A stretch of 64,000 bases of DNA from CALLVY01 sp937899855. Lineage in GTDB: Bacteria; Bacteroidota; Bacteroidia; Chitinophagales; Saprospiraceae. The notes beneath the pieces were generated by a model, which saw only the letters and a program-made list of their open reading frames with translations, was not told where the DNA came from and searched no databases. The first letter of the stretch is position 1. Each line of letters opens with the position of its first letter. Made by a program: the position numbers and the translations under genes. The stretch covers positions 1 through 64,000 of the forward strand of contig JBCBQC010000028.1 of the NCBI GenBank assembly GCA_039820405.1. The letters are read 5' to 3'. Shown here piece after piece: positions 1-8,307 of this stretch.

Positions 1-1469
1 TAGCTTTTGTACTCAAAGGACATCAAATAGGCATTTTCCTCACTTTTTTCCTTCCAAAACTCGATGACGGCCCGCTGGGAATATTGCTCGATGTTGGGAA
101 GGAAAAAATAAAGCGTTCCGAAGATAAAGAGGGCCGTCGTCAAAAACAAGGTGGGTACCGCTCGTTCCAATTGCTGGGATCGCCAGCGAAGAAACAGGAT
201 CACGCCGACCAATAGGACGAGGGCCGGGAGCCACGACCAAGCACTCCACCGTACTTCTGCCTCCAAATTTTCCCGCGCAAAAGGATCCTGAATGTAGGGA
301 ATGAGTTGGTCAATCCGACTGCTGATCAAAGGGATCAGCAACAGGGCCGCCGCAAATAGGCCAGCAATTGCTACCAAGCCCCCTCCAAAGCGCGTTTTCC
401 AGTTCCATTCTGCTCGGTGGAGTCCGTAGAGATAGCGAGCCGCCAAAAAAGTGAGGGGAAAATAACAGAGCGAGGAATAGTGGACGATCTTGGACTGGAC
501 GATGGAAAAGAGGATCAGGACCACCCAAAACAAAATCTTCATCCACCGCATAAAATCGGTCCGTCGGGCTTCGGTTTCGCTCGTCCGGCGGAAGAGGACC
601 CCGAGGGCAAACACCGAGGCTGGGAAACACCCAATGAGTAAGACCACGGCGTGAAAACCGGGAAAGCCAGCGTGTCCAGCATCGGGGGTGCTGAAGAGAC
701 GGTATTGGTAGCGGGTAAATTCCCGGACAAACCACGGCCCGTTTTGCCAGGTTTCCCAGCCAAACCAGAGCAGGGTCAGCAGACTGGCGCTGAGACCGTA
801 CAGGATAAAGTGCCCCAAGGAAAGGTACCAACGCCCCCGTTCGAGCAGCCAGTAGACCCCCAGGGCCAAGCCCACGATGAGCAGGGCTGCCGGCCCTTTG
901 GTGAGCACCGCCAAGCCTAGGGCCAAGCCCCCGCCCAGGAGGTAGGGCCAAAACCCATTGCGCTGGGATTCTGCCCGCCAACCTTCACGGACCCAGTAGG
1001 CCCGAATCAAGCCGTAGAGCCCCACAAAGATAAAAAGGTTGAAAACCGGGTCGATGATGCCGGAGCGGAAGTAAAGGTGGGGAAGAATGGACCCAAAGTA
1101 GGCCAAAACCCACCACCAGCCAAAACGGTGATCGTACAACTCCTTTCCCACGCGGTAAATAAAGTAAAGGCTAAGTAGGCCGCAGGCCACATTGGGTAGT
1201 CGCGCCGCCAACTCATTGACGCCGAACAACTGCATGGCCAGCACCTGAAGCCAAAAGAAAAAGGGGGGTTTCTCCCAAAAGGGAACAAAATTGATGTACA
1301 CCCGCCCGTATTCGCCCGTCAGGATCATCTCGCGGCTGATCTCCGCAAAGTTGATTTCATCCCAATCGAAGAGGTGAACGGCCCCCAAGCCGGGTAGCCA
1401 GAACAAGCTGCCCAGGATCAAGAGGCTCAGGGGGATGGCCCAGGGTTTGGATTGGAGTAGTGGTATCAT
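1..1469 (-). CDS. Glycosyltransferase family 39 (ArnT/PMT-like), C-terminus cut by window edge
   Basis: Reading leftward from an ATG at 1467-1469, the frame stays open to base 1 (about 489 residues), so the end of the gene lies outside the window. The N-terminus has a hydrophobic segment followed by the GT39 signature FDWDEINFAEISREM, whose acidic residues bind the sugar donor, then PFWEKPPFFFWLQ and, further on, TKGPAALL. The remainder is strongly hydrophobic with many predicted membrane spans, and the last visible stretch (FWKEKSEENAYLMSFEYKS) resembles the soluble C-terminal end of ArnT-like enzymes. Family members move a sugar from a polyprenyl-phosphate carrier to lipid A, protein or another acceptor on the outer face of the inner membrane. 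The acceptor here cannot be inferred. Family call is firm. Confidence 0.85.
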   Translation of the reverse strand, partial: MIPLLQSKPWAIPLSLLILGSLFWLPGLGAVHLFDWDEINFAEISREMILTGEYGRVYINFVPFWEKPPFFFWLQVLAMQLFGVNELAARLPNVACGLLSLYFIYRVGKELYDHRFGWWWVLAYFGSILPHLYFRSGIIDPVFNLFIFVGLYGLIRAYWVREGWRAESQRNGFWPYLLGGGLALGLAVLTKGPAALLIVGLALGVYWLLERGRWYLSLGHFILYGLSASLLTLLWFGWETWQNGPWFVREFTRYQYRLFSTPDAGHAGFPGFHAVVLLIGCFPASVFALGVLFRRTSETEARRTDFMRWMKILFWVVLILFSIVQSKIVHYSSLCYFPLTFLAARYLYGLHRAEWNWKTRFGGGLVAIAGLFAAALLLIPLISSRIDQLIPYIQDPFARENLEAEVRWSAWSWLPALVLLVGVILFLRWRSQQLERAVPTLFLTTALFIFGTLYFFLPNIEQYSQRAVIEFWKEKSEENAYLMSFEYKS

Positions 1470-1590
1470 GGACGCGGCGTGAAAGTACGAGGATAAACGC
1501 AGTGCAAGTTAGCATTTTGTCGTTGACTCTTCCCCCTTCCGGGCCATTTACGACTGCCCAAAGCCCTTGGGTGCTGCTGCGTTGGTGGCT

Positions 1591-2328
1591 TCAAACGGCA
1601 GCCCACTTGCGCAGTTGTTGAAGCAAAGCCTTGAAATCTTTAGGTGGGGGAGCGGTCCACTCCATCCGCTCGCCCGTATGCGGATGGTCGAGCCGAAGTC
1701 GCCAGGAGTGGAGGGTGGTTCGACTCATCAGGGGGCGTTCTTCCGCATCGCGCCGCAATTTGTACCGCCGTAGTTTTAGGGAGGACAGGAAAAAAGCCTC
1801 CTGCCGACCGTACACAGCATCGACGACCAAAGGGTGCCCCAATGCTTCAAAATGTACCCGAATCTGGTGGGTACGGCCAGTATGAATATTGGCTTCCACC
1901 AAACTGTAATTCTTGAAGGTCTCCAGCGTTTGGTAGTCCGTGATGGAAGCCTTCCCTTTTTTGTGGATGATCATCTTACCCGCAATACTGGGGTGTTTGC
2001 CGATGGGCTTGTCAATGCGGCCAGCGCCGGGGTGGGGGTGGCCCTCGACCAAGGTGAGGTAGTATTTTTCGACGTGGTGCTCGGCAAATTGTTCGCTGAG
2101 CTTTTTGTGCGCCACCTCTCCTTTGGCAAAACAAATGATGCCACTGGTTTCCCGATCGAGTCGGTGTACGATATAGGGCTTTTCCACCCGGCTACGGAGC
2201 AGGTGGTACAGGTTGGTCTTCTCCAGGTCAAAGCGGTCGGGAATGCTGAGTAAGCCCGCAGCTTTGTTGAGCACGATGAGGTGGTCGTCCTCGTAGAGTA
2301 CCTCGATGGCAGTTGCTTTTTTGGCCAT
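1591..2328 (-). CDS. RluA-family RNA pseudouridine synthase
   Basis: This 245-residue protein converts uridine to pseudouridine in rRNA or tRNA. The catalytic aspartate sits in the hallmark HRLDRETSGIICFAK, about residues 56-70; IHTGRTHQIRVHFEALGHP is the second conserved block. There is no N-terminal S4 domain, so it resembles the short RluA type rather than RluD. The start codon is the ATG at 2326-2328, giving MAKKATAIEVLYEDDHLIVL, a normal RluA-fold beginning. It is followed on the same strand by the glycosyltransferase 39 gene. The exact RNA target cannot be told from sequence. Confidence 0.9.
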   Translation of the reverse strand: MAKKATAIEVLYEDDHLIVLNKAAGLLSIPDRFDLEKTNLYHLLRSRVEKPYIVHRLDRETSGIICFAKGEVAHKKLSEQFAEHHVEKYYLTLVEGHPHPGAGRIDKPIGKHPSIAGKMIIHKKGKASITDYQTLETFKNYSLVEANIHTGRTHQIRVHFEALGHPLVVDAVYGRQEAFFLSSLKLRRYKLRRDAEERPLMSRTTLHSWRLRLDHPHTGERMEWTAPPPKDFKALLQQLRKWAAV

Positions 2329-2406
2329 TAAATTGGATTAGGCAGTGTCTGAAAAATGGTTTTGAAAGGGGGGCAGCGGTGCCGAAGAACGATTGCCCGA
2401 CGTCCC

Positions 2407-3456
2407 CTAGACCAACTGTTTAAAGGTCTTTATCCCCCGAACGAAATAGGTCCAGAGGATACTTCCGGCGTAGCGACCCGTACGGACCCTGGCCGGGCCC
2501 CGGCGAACGGCCTCCATCCGTTGGCGTTCCCACTCGCGTCGCTGCTGTAAGGGCCCAAACCGGAAAAAGAACGTCCAGTGGGCCCGTACGATAGCCAGTA
2601 GGTGGGCAAATTTTCCCTGCGTGACAAAGCGGATACCCGCCACGCCATCCAGGAACAGCCGAATGAAAATCCGCCACCACCGGGCGGCCCCCTCTTCGTT
2701 TTTGAAGAGGGTGTACAGGCTATTGCGAAAGTTGAGGTAGGCCTTGTTGGGACTGTTGTACTGGAGCGTTCCCCCTCCCAAGTGGTAGACCACCGACTGG
2801 GGGAAAACAACAATCCGATAGCCCGCTTTTTTGATGCGCCAACACAGGTCGATTTCCTCCATGTGGGCAAAGTAATCCCCATCCAAGCCTCCAATTTGTC
2901 GGTAAAGGGCGCCCCGGATGACCAAGGCACAACCCGAGGCCCAAAATACTTCTTGTGGATCGTCGTACTGGCCTTCGTCTTTTTCCAGGTGATCAAAAAT
3001 TCTCCCCCGACAAAAAGGGTAGCCGTGCCGGTCGATCCAGCCTCCGGCCGCGCCCGCGTATTCAAAAGAAGACTTATCGCGGTGCGCCAAAATTTTGGGT
3101 TGAGCCGCACCGATGCTGTCATCCTCCCGCATGGCCGCCAGAATCGGCGCCAGCCAATTGGCGCTCACCTCGACATCGGAATTGAGGAGGACCACAAATT
3201 CCTCCGCCAGCCCCGCCAGTGCCCGATTGTAACCTTCGGCAAAGCCCCAGTTTTGTCCCAGGGGTAAGATCCGCACTTCCGGGAAGTCCGCCGCCAGTAG
3301 GGCCTGCGAATCGTCGGTAGAGCCGTTGTCGGCCACGTAAATCTGACCGTTTGGCGGGCGGTGCTGGATGACGGAGGGCAAAAAGGTACGGAGGTGCTCG
3401 CGGCCGTTGTAGTTGAGGATAACCACCGCCGTCGTACCGGGTTTGGAGCTGCTCAC
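2407..3456 (-). CDS. Glycosyltransferase family 2
   Basis: A 349-residue GT-A enzyme. The N-terminal nucleotide-sugar-binding block reads VVILNYNGREHL, then ADNGSTDDS; the metal-binding region is LLNSDVEVS, and HMEEIDLCWRIKKAGYRI supplies the acceptor/catalytic-base region typical of rhamnosyltransferase-like GT2 proteins. No signal peptide; a hydrophobic patch near the C-terminus (around residues 265-295) suggests peripheral membrane association. The start is GTG (3454-3456), overlapping the TGA stop of ribF by four bases (GTGA), which implies translational coupling. Likely role: adding a sugar during cell-surface polysaccharide or glycolipid synthesis. The sugar and acceptor are unknown. 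Confidence 0.88.
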   Translation of the reverse strand: MSSSKPGTTAVVILNYNGREHLRTFLPSVIQHRPPNGQIYVADNGSTDDSQALLAADFPEVRILPLGQNWGFAEGYNRALAGLAEEFVVLLNSDVEVSANWLAPILAAMREDDSIGAAQPKILAHRDKSSFEYAGAAGGWIDRHGYPFCRGRIFDHLEKDEGQYDDPQEVFWASGCALVIRGALYRQIGGLDGDYFAHMEEIDLCWRIKKAGYRIVVFPQSVVYHLGGGTLQYNSPNKAYLNFRNSLYTLFKNEEGAARWWRIFIRLFLDGVAGIRFVTQGKFAHLLAIVRAHWTFFFRFGPLQQRREWERQRMEAVRRGPARVRTGRYAGSILWTYFVRGIKTFKQLV

Positions 3457-4400
3457 GAGTTGCTGTTTTGTGCGGAGAGAATGGCGCGGGCCGACTGTTC
3501 GTCCTTCATCAACTGCAAACGCAGTGCTTCCAGGCCCTCGAAGTGTTGGTCTTCGCGAATGTGATCGATAAACTCCACCCGCAGCAGCTGTCCGTAGAGG
3601 TCCTGGTCAAAATCAAAAATATTGACCTCGATGGTCCGGTTGTCGTACTCTACGAGAGTGGGGCGGTTGCCGATGTAGAGCATCGCCCCGTGGACTTGGT
3701 CCCGATGGTGGACGCGCACGGCGTAGATGCCGACCGGAGGAATGAGCTTGTGGCTTTCGGCAACCTGTAGGTTGGCCGTGGGAAAGCCCAGGGTTTTACC
3801 AATTTGCTGCCCCTTGACCACCGTTCCCCTCAGTTCGAAGGGGTGGTTGAGCAGTTGGGCTGCCGTTTTGACGTCTCCATCGCGGAGGGCCTGGCGCACC
3901 TTGGTAGAGCTGACCGCAATGTCGGCCACTTCCTGCTTCTGGATTTCAACGATCTCAAAACCATCGCGGGCGGCGTAACGACGCAAATCCGCGATGCTGC
4001 CTCGTCGGTTGCGCCCGAAGCGGTGGTCGTAGCCGATCACCAGTGCGGCGGGCTGGAATTGGTCGATCAAAAACTGTTGGATGTAGGCCTCGGCGCTCTG
4101 CTGCAAAAAGGCTTGGGTGAAGGGGACGATGACCAGGTTGTCGATGCCGTAACGCTCCAGGAGGGCGATTTTTTCTTCGATGGTATTGAGGAGTCGGAGG
4201 GAAGTCGTATCGGGAGCCAGCACGAGCCGGGGGTGGGGATAAAAAGTAATGAGGACGCTTTCTCCCGCTTTTTGCTGCGCAATCTGCCGGACCCGCTCGA
4301 TGATTTTCTGGTGTCCTTTGTGGACTCCGTCGAAGGAGCCGATGGTCAGTACCGCATTGGTAAACTTCGGTAATTCCGCTAAATTTTTAAAAATCCTCAT
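3453..4400 (-). CDS. ribF: Bifunctional riboflavin kinase / FAD synthetase
   Basis: The 315-residue protein phosphorylates riboflavin to FMN and adenylates FMN to FAD in the cytoplasm. The N-terminal nucleotidyltransferase domain shows TIGSFDGVHKGHQKII (HxGH-type motif) and later SSTKVRQALRDGDV; the C-terminal kinase domain shows RGTVVKGQQIGKTLGFPTAN, with the PTAN motif, and GAMLYIGNRPT. Length and domain order are standard. It overlaps the downstream GT2 gene by four bases. A TATATTTG -7 box lies only about eight bases upstream of the ATG, so the transcript leader would be very short. Confidence 0.95.
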   Translation of the reverse strand: MRIFKNLAELPKFTNAVLTIGSFDGVHKGHQKIIERVRQIAQQKAGESVLITFYPHPRLVLAPDTTSLRLLNTIEEKIALLERYGIDNLVIVPFTQAFLQQSAEAYIQQFLIDQFQPAALVIGYDHRFGRNRRGSIADLRRYAARDGFEIVEIQKQEVADIAVSSTKVRQALRDGDVKTAAQLLNHPFELRGTVVKGQQIGKTLGFPTANLQVAESHKLIPPVGIYAVRVHHRDQVHGAMLYIGNRPTLVEYDNRTIEVNIFDFDQDLYGQLLRVEFIDHIREDQHFEGLEALRLQLMKDEQSARAILSAQNSNS

Positions 4401-4407
4401 CGCGCTG

Positions 4408-4415
4408 CAAATATA
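4408..4415 (-). promoter_or_regulatory. Putative -7 promoter box for ribF
   Basis: The minus strand reads TATATTTG, a full match to the Bacteroidota TAnnTTTG -7 element. It lies about eight bases upstream of the ribF start codon, which would place the transcription start within a few bases of the ATG. No clear -33 TTG element is visible at the usual distance. Confidence 0.45.
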
Positions 4416-4491
4416 CTTTATCGCCCCTAATTATTGGCCACACGGGTGAAAATTAAATACAAGGAAAACCCTTTAACGTCCACAAATGTTT

Positions 4492-4499
4492 TACCTTTG
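4492..4499 (+). promoter_or_regulatory. Putative -7 promoter box for mrp operon
   Basis: TACCTTTG matches the Bacteroidota TAnnTTTG -7 element exactly and lies 20 bases before the mrp start codon. The upstream region is AT-rich, but its -33 element is unconvincing. Confidence 0.55.
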
Positions 4500-4519
4500 C
4501 ACAAATTGATCATTGGATA

Positions 4520-5617
4520 ATGACGATTGAAAAAACTAAGGTCGTAGAGGCGCTCAGCAAAGTTATGGACCCCGTCTCCGGGCAGGATATCATTACCCTC
4601 AACATGGTGTTGAATCTAGAAGTGGTAGACCAGAACATTAACTTTAGCATCGAGCTTCCCAATTTAGCCTATCCCAGCAAGCAGGAACTCAATTTTGCCT
4701 GCATTCAAGCCCTACAGGAGCTGTATCCCTCCGCCAACGTAAATGTGCACCTGGTTGCCAAAGGAGGGGGGCGCACCAATACCGCCCCCACCAATGCGGT
4801 GCCGCAGGTGAAAAACATCATTGCCGTCGCCTCCGGTAAGGGAGGAGTAGGCAAATCGACCATTGCGGTCAACCTGGCCCTGGGCTTACAAAAACTGGGG
4901 GCCCGCGTCGGGCTCATCGATGCCGATTTGTACGGTCCATCCATTCCCACCATGCTGGGATTGCAGGGGCAGCGCCCCAAGGTCAAAGAGATTTATGGCA
5001 AACCCCGGATTGTACCCCTCGAAGCCCACGGCATCAGTACGATTTCCATTGGCTTCATCATCGAACCCGAGCAAGCCGTCGTTCTGCGGGGTCCACGTTT
5101 GTCGGCCATCATCAAGCAGTTCTTTCAGGATTGTCTCTGGCCCGAATTGGACTACCTAATCGTCGATTTGCCTCCCGGTACGGGCGACATTCAGCTGAGC
5201 CTGGTCCAAACCGTTCCGGTCACCGGGGTGGTCTTGGTCACCACGCCTCAGGAAGTGGCCCTGGTGGATGCTATCAAAGCGATGAACATGTTTTTGTTGC
5301 CCAACGTCAGCGTACCGATTTTGGGAGTGGTCGAAAACATGAGCTGGTTTACGCCCGCTGAACTCCCCGACCATCGCTACTACCTGTTCGGAAAAGGCGG
5401 TGGGGGTAAATTGGCCAAGGAAAGCAAATCCATGCTGCTGGGTCAGGTCCCTTTGGTACAGGCCGTCCGGGAAGGTGGTGATGCGGGCCAACCGATCGTC
5501 CTACAAGATGCCAATCCCGCCGCCGAAGCACTGCTCCGGGTGGCTAAAAATACTATTCAACAAGTGGCCCTGCGCCACGAAGTCCTGGCACCCACACAGC
5601 GGGTGCGAATGGATTAA
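4520..5617 (+). CDS. mrp: Mrp/ApbC-family iron-sulfur cluster carrier ATPase
   Basis: A 365-residue protein of the Mrp/NBP35 family, which holds and delivers Fe-S clusters. Residues 1-80 form a MIP18 (DUF59) domain (EALSKVMDPVSGQDI); the P-loop ATPase follows with the deviant Walker A GKGGVGKSTIAVNLA, LIDADLYGPSIPTMLG, and DLPPGTGDIQLSL. The CxxC cluster-binding pair found in E. coli-type Mrp is missing; the equivalent stretch reads ENMSWFTPAELPDHRYYLFG, as I recall for other Bacteroidota. The NifU-domain gene begins 13 bases downstream, so the two are probably co-transcribed in Fe-S assembly. Confidence 0.93.
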   Translation: MTIEKTKVVEALSKVMDPVSGQDIITLNMVLNLEVVDQNINFSIELPNLAYPSKQELNFACIQALQELYPSANVNVHLVAKGGGRTNTAPTNAVPQVKNIIAVASGKGGVGKSTIAVNLALGLQKLGARVGLIDADLYGPSIPTMLGLQGQRPKVKEIYGKPRIVPLEAHGISTISIGFIIEPEQAVVLRGPRLSAIIKQFFQDCLWPELDYLIVDLPPGTGDIQLSLVQTVPVTGVVLVTTPQEVALVDAIKAMNMFLLPNVSVPILGVVENMSWFTPAELPDHRYYLFGKGGGGKLAKESKSMLLGQVPLVQAVREGGDAGQPIVLQDANPAAEALLRVAKNTIQQVALRHEVLAPTQRVRMD

Positions 5618-5630
5618 AAAACCATTAAAT

Positions 5631-5891
5631 ATGTCAGCTCCCGAAAAAGAGGCCCTGTGGGCAAAGGTTGACGCCGCCCTGGATGACGTCCGTCCCCACC
5701 TCAAGGTAGATGGTGGCAACGTAGAATTGGTCGACATCACCGAGGATTTGGAAGTCAAAATCCGCTGGTTGGGCAATTGTGAGAGCTGCTCCATGTCGGC
5801 CATGACGATGCGTGCCGGTGTAGAACAGTCCATCAAAAACAAGGTCCCCAACATCAAAAGCGTAGAGGCCATCAACGGGGTAGCCTCCTAA
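5631..5891 (+). CDS. NifU C-terminal-domain iron-sulfur scaffold protein
   Basis: A stand-alone NifU C-domain (Nfu-type) protein of 86 residues. The core reads VRPHLKVDGGNVELVDI and then WLGNCESCSMSAMTM, where the CxxC binds a bridging 4Fe-4S cluster. I chose the ATG at 5631, 13 bases after the mrp stop, because the predicted protein then starts exactly at the domain (MSAPEKEALWAKVDAAL); the frame is open further upstream but that part overlaps mrp. With mrp it forms an Fe-S scaffold and carrier pair. pyrF follows 17 bases downstream and is probably in the same transcript. Confidence 0.93.
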   Translation: MSAPEKEALWAKVDAALDDVRPHLKVDGGNVELVDITEDLEVKIRWLGNCESCSMSAMTMRAGVEQSIKNKVPNIKSVEAINGVAS

Positions 5892-5908
5892 AAGTATCCC
5901 CACCGTTT

Positions 5909-6727
5909 ATGAATCGTGCGGAATTGATCCAACAAATTGCTCAGAAGCAGTCCTACCTCTGTGTAGGCCTGGATTGTGATATCCAACGCTTGCCTCCCGC
6001 CGTACGCGCCGAGGCCGATCCTATTTTTGCCTTCAATCGGGCCATCATTGACGCTACCAAAGACCACTGCGTAGCCTACAAACCCAATATTGCCTTTTAC
6101 GAAGCCCAGGGCGCTGCCGGTTGGGAAGCCTTAGCCAAAACGCTCGACTACATTCCCGACACCCACTTTACCATCGCTGATGCCAAACGCGGTGACATTG
6201 GGAATACTTCCCGGCTCTACGCCAAAGCCTTTTTTGAAACCCTCGACTTCGATGCGGTTACCGTGGCTCCTTACATGGGGGAAGACTCGGTGGCTCCTTT
6301 CCTGGAGTTCACCAATAAATGGGTGATCTTACTCGCCCTCACCTCCAATCGGGGCAGCCAAGATTTTCAAATGGCCGTCCAACCCAATGGCCAGCCCCTG
6401 TACGAAAAGGTCATGCGCCGGGCCATGGCTTGGGGCAGCCCGGACAATCTCATGTTTGTAGTGGGCGCCACTCACCCCGAAAAGTTTGGTGAGATTCGGC
6501 AAATTGCCCCGGATCATTTTTTACTCGTACCGGGAATCGGCGCCCAAGGAGGCGACCTCGCCGGTGTGGCCCGTCACGGACTCAATACCGATACCGGTTT
6601 ATTGGTCAACTCTTCCCGAGGCATCATCTACGCCGGAGGGGAGGGCGAAGATTTTGCGCTCCGTGCGGGGCAAGCGGCCCACGATCTCCAGCAGCGGATG
6701 GCCGCCAGCCTCAGTACGGTCTCTTGA
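5909..6727 (+). CDS. pyrF: Orotidine 5'-phosphate decarboxylase (long, type 2)
   Basis: The enzyme removes CO2 from OMP to give UMP, the last step of de novo pyrimidine synthesis. The 272-residue length is that of the long type 2 class. The active-site motif TIADAKRGDIGNTS carries the D-x-K-x-x-D catalytic array, and LCVGLDCDIQRLP near the N-terminus is typical. LLVPGIGAQGGDL and LVNSSRGIIYAG form the phosphate-binding end of the TIM barrel. The gene sits 17 bases after the NifU-domain gene on the same strand. Confidence 0.95.
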   Translation: MNRAELIQQIAQKQSYLCVGLDCDIQRLPPAVRAEADPIFAFNRAIIDATKDHCVAYKPNIAFYEAQGAAGWEALAKTLDYIPDTHFTIADAKRGDIGNTSRLYAKAFFETLDFDAVTVAPYMGEDSVAPFLEFTNKWVILLALTSNRGSQDFQMAVQPNGQPLYEKVMRRAMAWGSPDNLMFVVGATHPEKFGEIRQIAPDHFLLVPGIGAQGGDLAGVARHGLNTDTGLLVNSSRGIIYAGGEGEDFALRAGQAAHDLQQRMAASLSTVS

Positions 6728-6783
6728 TTTACCCTCCGAGTAGCTCCGTTCTTCAATAATTGATACCACACTTAGGACAAAGT

Positions 6784-8244
6784 ATGTACGCCAGTAAATT
6801 GCTACGGACCGTGGCGACTTTTACGCCAGAGGAAGTCAAGCGTCTCGGACGTTTTCTTCGGTCGCCCTATTTTTTCACACCACCACTGGCCAAGGAAGTC
6901 ATCAGCCTTTGGGAACACATCGAGCGGTACTACCCAGATTGGGAAGGCCCGGCTCTGGCTAAGGAGCGGAGCTACGCCGTGGTGTATCCCGGCGAAGAAT
7001 TTGTGGTGGGCCGTGTCGATCGGGTGATGTCCAATCTGCTGAAGGCGATTCGGGAGTTTATCATTTTTGAATTTTCCGATCTCCGCGACCAAAAAGTGAC
7101 CCGCCAGCTCGTACTGGCTAAATACTACCAGAAGCGCAAGCTGGAAAAGTACTATCGCGGGGTCATGGCTCAACTGGAGAAAATCCAGGCCCGTCGTCAA
7201 AAGGACAACCTTTTTTACCACGACCAGTTCCTCGTCGATCGTGAGCACACCCTGTTTGAAACCTTTTTCAACCAGCGGAATAAAGGCTATAACGTCGCGC
7301 AAACCCTTCGGAGCCTGGGGCACTTTTACCTCGTTTACCGCCTCGAATACTTCTGCTGGCTGCTGACGCAGGATCGACACAATGTTCCCCTGAATTTGCG
7401 GGGCAACCTGCTGGAAAATGATCAAATCTTGGCGGCCTTCAAGCAAGAAATCGACTGGGAAGATGAACCGCTGCTCAAGGTCTACGACGTGGCCATCCAA
7501 CTCATTCGGGGCGATGGGGCTGCGGGGGAACAAGCCTACCGCGAGTTGAAGCGGTTGCTCACCCTCTACGCTCGGGAAATTCCTTTCAAGGCCCTCAAGC
7601 AATTCCACGCCCTGTGTCGCAACTACTGTACGCGGGAGTACAACAAGAGCCGGGGAGCGTTTCTCCACGAGCTGTTTGCCCTGTACCAAGAGCACCTGGA
7701 ATTGGGAACGCTGTTTTATCAGGAAAAATTGACCCCCGCCACCCTTCGCAATATCGTCGTGTGTGCCCTTCGCACCGAAGCCTACGATTGGGTCGCCCAA
7801 TTTCTCGAGGCCTACCGCGATCGCATTTCCAGTACCAACCAACCCCAAGCCATCTACCGCTTCAACCTAGCCAATTACCACTTTGCCCTTGGGGACTACG
7901 AGCGGGCCCTCGATTGCCTGACCGATCGCTACGACGACATCTACTACCAACTGGCCGCCAAGCGGATGGAACTCAAGATTTATTACGAGATCGACCTGGA
8001 GGTACTCGACGCAAAAATAGCGGCCTTTAAGATCTACATTTACCGCATCTCTAAAAAGGTATTGCCCGCCATTCCCCGTGAGGGCAATAATAATTTTATC
8101 GATCTGCTCAAACAGATTCGCCGCACCAATACGCGTTTTAATCTCCCACGGATTCAAAAACTCACCGAAAAGGTCAGTACCAAGACCTCCATTGCCGAGC
8201 GCGATTGGTTACTCCAAAAGTTAAAAAAGCTTACGCAGGACTGA
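6784..8244 (+). CDS. Conserved helical protein of unknown function
   Basis: About 486 residues, with no signal peptide or membrane span. The frame could begin at a TTG at 6760, but the ATG at 6784, preceded by AGGACA, gives the more natural start MYASKLLRTVATFTPEEVKR. The N-terminus (RFLRSPYFF) recalls a family of large alpha-helical proteins that I have the impression is common in Saprospiria, though I cannot name a described function. The remainder is almost entirely helical and rich in Leu, Tyr, Arg and Glu, with loosely repeated helix pairs in residues 350-420 (FNLANYHFALGDYERALDCL is TPR-like). A scaffolding role is possible. It follows pyrF by 56 bases. Confidence 0.7.
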   Translation: MYASKLLRTVATFTPEEVKRLGRFLRSPYFFTPPLAKEVISLWEHIERYYPDWEGPALAKERSYAVVYPGEEFVVGRVDRVMSNLLKAIREFIIFEFSDLRDQKVTRQLVLAKYYQKRKLEKYYRGVMAQLEKIQARRQKDNLFYHDQFLVDREHTLFETFFNQRNKGYNVAQTLRSLGHFYLVYRLEYFCWLLTQDRHNVPLNLRGNLLENDQILAAFKQEIDWEDEPLLKVYDVAIQLIRGDGAAGEQAYRELKRLLTLYAREIPFKALKQFHALCRNYCTREYNKSRGAFLHELFALYQEHLELGTLFYQEKLTPATLRNIVVCALRTEAYDWVAQFLEAYRDRISSTNQPQAIYRFNLANYHFALGDYERALDCLTDRYDDIYYQLAAKRMELKIYYEIDLEVLDAKIAAFKIYIYRISKKVLPAIPREGNNNFIDLLKQIRRTNTRFNLPRIQKLTEKVSTKTSIAERDWLLQKLKKLTQD

Positions 8245-8307
8245 GGGCCTGGCCCCACCGGAGGTAGGGTATCCGACTGGACCAGGCCACTATGAGCACC
8301 AACGAAG

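Noticed and set aside
310..1288. Two minus-strand open frames (310-981 and 1007-1288) at the left end
   Set aside because: They are out-of-frame shadows of the GT39 gene, whose own frame is open to the window edge and carries the family motifs.
8247..8290. GGCCTGG/CCAGGCC hairpin as terminator between the helical-protein gene and the convergent T9SS gene
   Set aside because: Only seven base pairs with a long loop and no T run on either strand.
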